Of a stretch of DNA of 64,000 nt, positions 52,801 to 58,800 are shown piece by piece. The translations under genes and the position numbers were made by a program. How positions within the stretch are numbered: the stretch's first letter is position 1; each line of letters opens with the position of its first letter. The stretch is from Gordionus sp. m RMFG-2023 (Eukaryota; Nematomorpha; Gordioida; Chordodea; Parachordodidae), in the NCBI RefSeq assembly GCF_954871325.1, contig NC_088776.1, positions 18,972,052 to 19,036,051 of the forward strand, in the 5' to 3' direction. The notes below the pieces were generated by a model. That model was not told where the DNA came from and did not search any database. It saw only the letters and a program-made list of their open reading frames with translations.

Positions 52801-55800
52801 TTAGAAGTCGGCATAAAAATCGAGTATAAAAAGAATTAAAAAATGTATAATTTAAAATGTAATTTATGATACTAAGAGCATTTGTTACTTTATAAATAAA
52901 AAAAAACTTTTTATAAAAATGCTTAGTTGGAATCACAAAATTATAAATTTAAAAAAAACAAGTAAAATGTTTGATTAGTTTTAAATCTATAAAGATTGAT
53001 TGATACATGGATGGATTTCGAATTTTAAAATTATTAAATTAATTAGTTACGCGTGTTATAAATATATAATTTCTCTCAAATTTTATGAGAAAGGGGCAAA
53101 TTTTTTATGAAACAGTAAACAATATAATGTTTTAACTTTTTAATATTCATTGTTTTATTGAATTAATTGTGTTTATTTAATTTTTCTGTTTATGAAAATC
53201 ACAACCTTTATAAAAATTTTAATTTCATAATAGGCTCGACGCTGTAAGATTATCTGCGGATTAACTTTATGTTTGCAAAACTTTTATAGGCATTAAAAGT
53301 TTGGGGTGTTAAAGTTATAATTACGATACGAGTTGTATCATTAAGCGTGGGTTATTTTTCAAAAATTTTAATTTTAGCTATTTACCGCACCCACGAACAA
53401 TTTTTTTTTAAATTTCAGTTATAAAAATATATATAGTTTATATAGCAAGATTATTTGTATCTTTTAATATATTTTTAACAAAATTCTATTGACGACGATT
53501 CTAATTAATTTTCTATTAGTTAAACCGAATTTTTTTAAATTTTGATATAAAAGAGGATTGTTTTAGTTGGAAATTAGAATTTTCGCTTTTGATTTTACCT
53601 TTCTAACTGAAATAGGCGAAGCATTTTTCTTTTCAGAGAAGATTTAGTCAATATAATTTGAATCCATCTTGTAAAAGACCTAAAGGGAGAACGAAAAGGT
53701 AAAATTAAACTAGTTTGCCAAAATCACCAAAAAGGTCGTCCTAGTATTAACAACCCATGATAAAAATCCACCTCAAATATCTTATAATAATTCATCCATA
53801 GCTAGCCCATCTTTGTTCCCTAATAAGGTGGAACATAGATGGCTGCCGGTGGAACATAGATGGCTGCCATGAGTCTTTTCCTAATATATAAATCTAAAAT
53901 TAATGTAATATGTGACAACGATCAAATTTCATAATTTTGACTTCGATCTGAAAAATTGACTAAACATTGGATTAGCAAAAATCGCATTCCTTGGAAACGA
54001 CACCGAACCAGCCACCGATTGAGATCAGGCGGCGGTGGGGCCTATATAATTTTTAGAATGCTGTTTAATTATATTTATATGATAAATTATTATTTAAATA
54101 TTAACATTAATAAAATTAAAATATGAATTGTATTCTATTGCTATATATAATAGAATAGTGTATATCTTCATTTCTACATAATATTACATTTCCACAAACT
54201 ATACATATTTATTATTTTTATGGATTTGCACCTTTTAAACCACCTACAATTATGAAATAACAACTCTCTCTACTAATCATAAATCAAGTTTGTCTGGAGG
54301 TACTTTGGAAATCTTATTTTGAAGAATGAAAATAAGAAAAGCACAATAATGCTTAAAATTGGGAAACAAAGATGAAGAAGAATCGGATAAACATAATCCA
54401 TTTTCACAATAATTTATTTTAATTTTAGACTTATCTTTACTTATATATAATTTATATTTTAGTTATGAAATAAAATGTAAAAATATAAGTACAAGTAAAC
54501 TTTTTAGGCACTTAGTTAATGTTCATAAAATATCAAAAAAAATTAATAATAATAAATCCATTCAAAATTTAAAAATGTTTTTAAAGCCACCACCAAGATG
54601 TAGCAACAATATATAAGATAAAAAATGACTCTTAGATTAGTATTATTGTTTATTATTTAAATTTTTAACTGGTTAAATTAATTTGATTAAGTTTCATTTT
54701 GAAAGTTCAAAACAACTAAATTTTTAGTTTGATTATCAGTTCTATTTTGAGATCTTTATAATTTATTAAATTAATTATGTAAAACTTTATTTTGAAAGTT
54801 AAAAAATAAATGAAATTTTTTAATTTGTTTCTTTCCAGCTCTAATTTATTTTTATTTTTTTTAAATATATTAAAATAAATATGAAACCCAATAGGGCGAA
54901 ATTAGGGGAAAATAATTGTTTCTTACTAAATCTTTTTTTAAAAAGGGTCCAAAAATATATTTTGCAATAGCTGTGCTTTTTTAGTGTGTTTACAATGAAA
55001 ATGTGAAGCAATTTTTTAGTTTGATTTGTAAAAGGCTGAGCTGCAATATGCTGATAAATAGCGAAAATTGTGTTATATAATGATAAACATATGTAACTTC
55101 TGCTTTGACAACTCTTTTATCTATATCTTTTAAATAAGATAAATGTAATTTTGTCTTAACATCTCGATTTCGCCCTCTTTAAAATCGGCTAAATAGAGCT
55201 GTTTAACAACATTACATTCACACATAAACATTGAAAATATTTTAAATGAGATTATTAGCTTTTGGAGAATAAAGAAAACAAAATAGGCTAAATATTCGTG
55301 AAGTTAGTTGTTTTTAAATAGAAAATATTGCTATTTTTATGGCAATGGTTCGAAGATAGATGGTAAATAAAAAATACAAATATCAGGATCAGATTGGTTT
55401 TTTATGAATATCAGATCGGAGAAAAATTTGCGGATCGGCATGGCTGTTAATCATTAAAAAATATGAAATTTCCATTTTAGAACAATATTTTTTTTTCTGT
55501 ATAATTATAAAATTCTCATGATAAATATATCTCGAGGGTACGAAGTACGATCATAACGAGATCGTCAGTATGAAAAGGTGGTCTGATTTTCCACTGTAAT
55601 ACTATATTTTTTAAAATTTTCAGTGCTTGCAGATATATCAATTACCACTAAATAAAAAAATTAACTTTATAGACCAATTTTAATCCTTTTGTTATTTTTT
55701 ATTTATTTATATTTTCCCGGCCTAAATGAATGATTTTTTAGGAGCGTTAATTTTTTTTATTTATTTAAAAAATACTAATTGTTTCTCAAAATTATTATTT

Positions 55801-58800
55801 TATAAATTAAAAACGTTAAAATGCTAAAGGGGGTCGCAAAAAAATTTTCTCCAGCAAAATATAAACTTTTACCAAACTTCTCTTGCAATTTGAAAATTAT
55901 GGCTTTGCAACCAAAAAATTTATTTTTAGGATAATTTGATATTTTATTCAAAACAAATTATATATAATATTTCTTTTCTCCTATAGAAGATTGATTATGA
56001 GGGAAATTGAATAAATTTAAATCATAACATAAGTATAAGCATTTTAGGTCGGGCCCTCTGTAATTGATATTCTGATCTGACGAGTAATGGGTATAAATAA
56101 TTTTACAAGAGCGGGTGAATTTGAGAATTTTGGGAAAAAATAAATAATATTTTATAAGTTTGAAATATATATAAAATAAAGAACTTATACCCAAACAATT
56201 AATTCATGAAATTTGGGCGGCAGATAATTATTTATAAGATTGGCGCGGAAATTTTTTTAAAACCCGTGGGCGGCTAGCAAGTTAAAAGATTTTTAAACAA
56301 TGGGAGGTGGGCGGGCGAGCAAATTAAAAAATATTTAGAACAATGAGCGTTACAAAAAATTGAATTGTGTTAATAGGAACATTTAATTCAGAATAAAATC
56401 GTAGAAAGACAATTATTTGCATCTTCAAAAGCTTCAGCAGATAGTAAATTCATTTTAAACAATTACATGCATTTATCAATGTCAAGGACATAGATAATAC
56501 TTGTGTTGTTATCTATTCTTATTGGAATGTTATTTTTTATTTACAAACTGATTAAAATAGATATAGTATTAAATTAACAGCATAAGAAAAAAAATATTAA
56601 GTAATATTATTTAGGTTTTATAATTTAAATCTATAATATTAAATAATTTACTACATTGAGATTAGAATAATCAAAATATAATATTTTTTCATATAAAATA
56701 TCTAGTACAATTTAGTATTTTACAAGAAAAATTATTTTGGAAAAATCAAAGTCTTATTCTTTCACTATAATTGTATTAAAAATATTGATCTAACCATTTT
56801 TAAATAAAATCAGTGTGTGATTTAAACAGGGATCTTAATCTTGATTTGTATTAACCAACCCTACTAAAAATCAGCTCAATCTCAGTTAAGCGTTGAGGTA
56901 CGAGTTAATTTATGCTTTTTTCAAAGTTGAGTAATATTTCAAAAAGTACCTAAAGCTGAGGTAAAAGAATTCGATTTAGTCATTTTATAGCCATCTAAAA
57001 ATCATCAAAAACGGATAACTCTACCCCAACTATAGCTCTGAGTGATAATATTTATTCTTTCTTCTTGTAGATATAATTTCTCTGAAGAGAACGAATAGTT
57101 GCAGATTGTTATCCTTTTAGGAAAATACTATCAATAATTATTTATTATATGGCTAATAAATACTCGAGTCCTGCACGGACAGATCCAAAGTTCGGAAAGC
57201 GATTTTCCTGCTATCAGTAAGATTCGTATCTTACGTGATAAAAGCGTTTTCGCCCTCTGGTTGTGGATACAACAGAGCTACGCTAGGTTTTCCTCAAAAA
57301 TCCATCAAACTGGTATAAGGGGAGAAAAATGAAGAGCCCTTCACACGTTTGTGGGCAAGCCGCACGTACTTGTACGTGCAACAGTCCGAGAACTGTTACT
57401 TAAACGTCTATAGGCTAATAGACAAAAAGAAATGGGCAAAACAAAAGCCTATACCCAAGAACTGCAAAAATAATTTAATTACTTTAAGGGTGGGTGGTGA
57501 CTAATTTTAAGTTTAACATCTTTAATGTAAGCCTTGATAATTACTATCAATAATTGAGAATGTGTTCATATCAATTGAATTAGAAATGAAGGTAAAAAGA
57601 AAAGGTAATTTTTATTTATCACATTTTTGAATTATAATTTTGAGAGTAAGGAAAGGCTCCATGATATTCTTGCCTGGATGGTAGGCACAGATGTATTTCA
57701 CGAAAAGATTATGTGATGTGTGTAGAATTTGTGTCTTAAGTAAGACCATAAAGATCTTAAACGCAATAGAGGTGAGAGCTATAGCCCTATAATCTCGAAA
57801 GTTGATGGGATTAGGGATCTTTGGAAAATTGCACATCATTGATAGGTTCCAATCTTTAGGAGTTATCCCAGAAGACCATACCTTATTAAAAATAATGGGC
57901 AGAAAACGTGGTATCACGTCTGATGCAGCTTTCAGTTGTTCCCCCATTATATTGTCCAGTCCAGGAGCTTTATGATTTTTCAGTTTCTTTATGGCAGCAG
58001 ATATCTCAGCCAGTGTAAAATGGGACAGATTGAAAGGTAGTATATTGTTCCGGAAAAACTATCGTGGGTTTTCTAGATTCAAAGACATTCATTCTGTCCA
58101 TAGGGACATTTGATCATCCTGAAAATATATAACTTTGCTGTTCTCTAACCATATCGATGGTAATTCTCAAAAAAAAAAAATTTTGATTTGCAGAAATTAT
58201 TGAGTATGTTAAATAGTCTTCCTACTCTCATATCTTCATTAACCTCAAAGACATTCCTAGCTACAAAGATTCTTCTATCACTCCTTAAGGACCTCTGGAT
58301 GGTTTTCCATAGTTCTCTATCAAAGTAATTTGTGCAGCGAAGCTCCTCACTCATCATTGAAGTTGTCATTGATATCCATTCATTCCTAATCGGGGCATTG
58401 TTATTTGTTAAGGCCCTGCTCACTTCCTGAATATCTTCTTTAAACATTAACCAGCATTCTTCAACCATTTTAGATAGGGTTATGTCCTCAAATCTAATGA
58501 CCTTTTCACACAAATTATGGTTAAACCTATCTCTAATTTCTGGTATTTGTAGATTTCTAATATTTTGTCTACTAATTATATTTATTGGGAAGTTAATTTA
58601 ATAATTTATTTGTAGAAGATCAGACTTCAATTATGTGATCCAGACCGTTTTTAGCAAGCTTTCAGTCTATGTCCTATCTCAAATCAATAATCTCACAGCC
58701 AAACGAAATTTTAGCTCATTAGAGTAATATTATTTATAAAAGGAATTTACTTATAAAAATAAACTTTTTTTTACCCTTTTTCACTGTTAAATAATTAGTT

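Noticed and set aside
53640-53720. Plus-strand peptide [15 protein letters not shown] followed by GTAAAA, as an exon
   Set aside because: Too short, no homology and no partner exon; probably a decayed repeat.
57180-57470. Hammerhead ribozyme
   Set aside because: I looked for CTGATGA and GAAA in the required order on both strands and did not find a full core.
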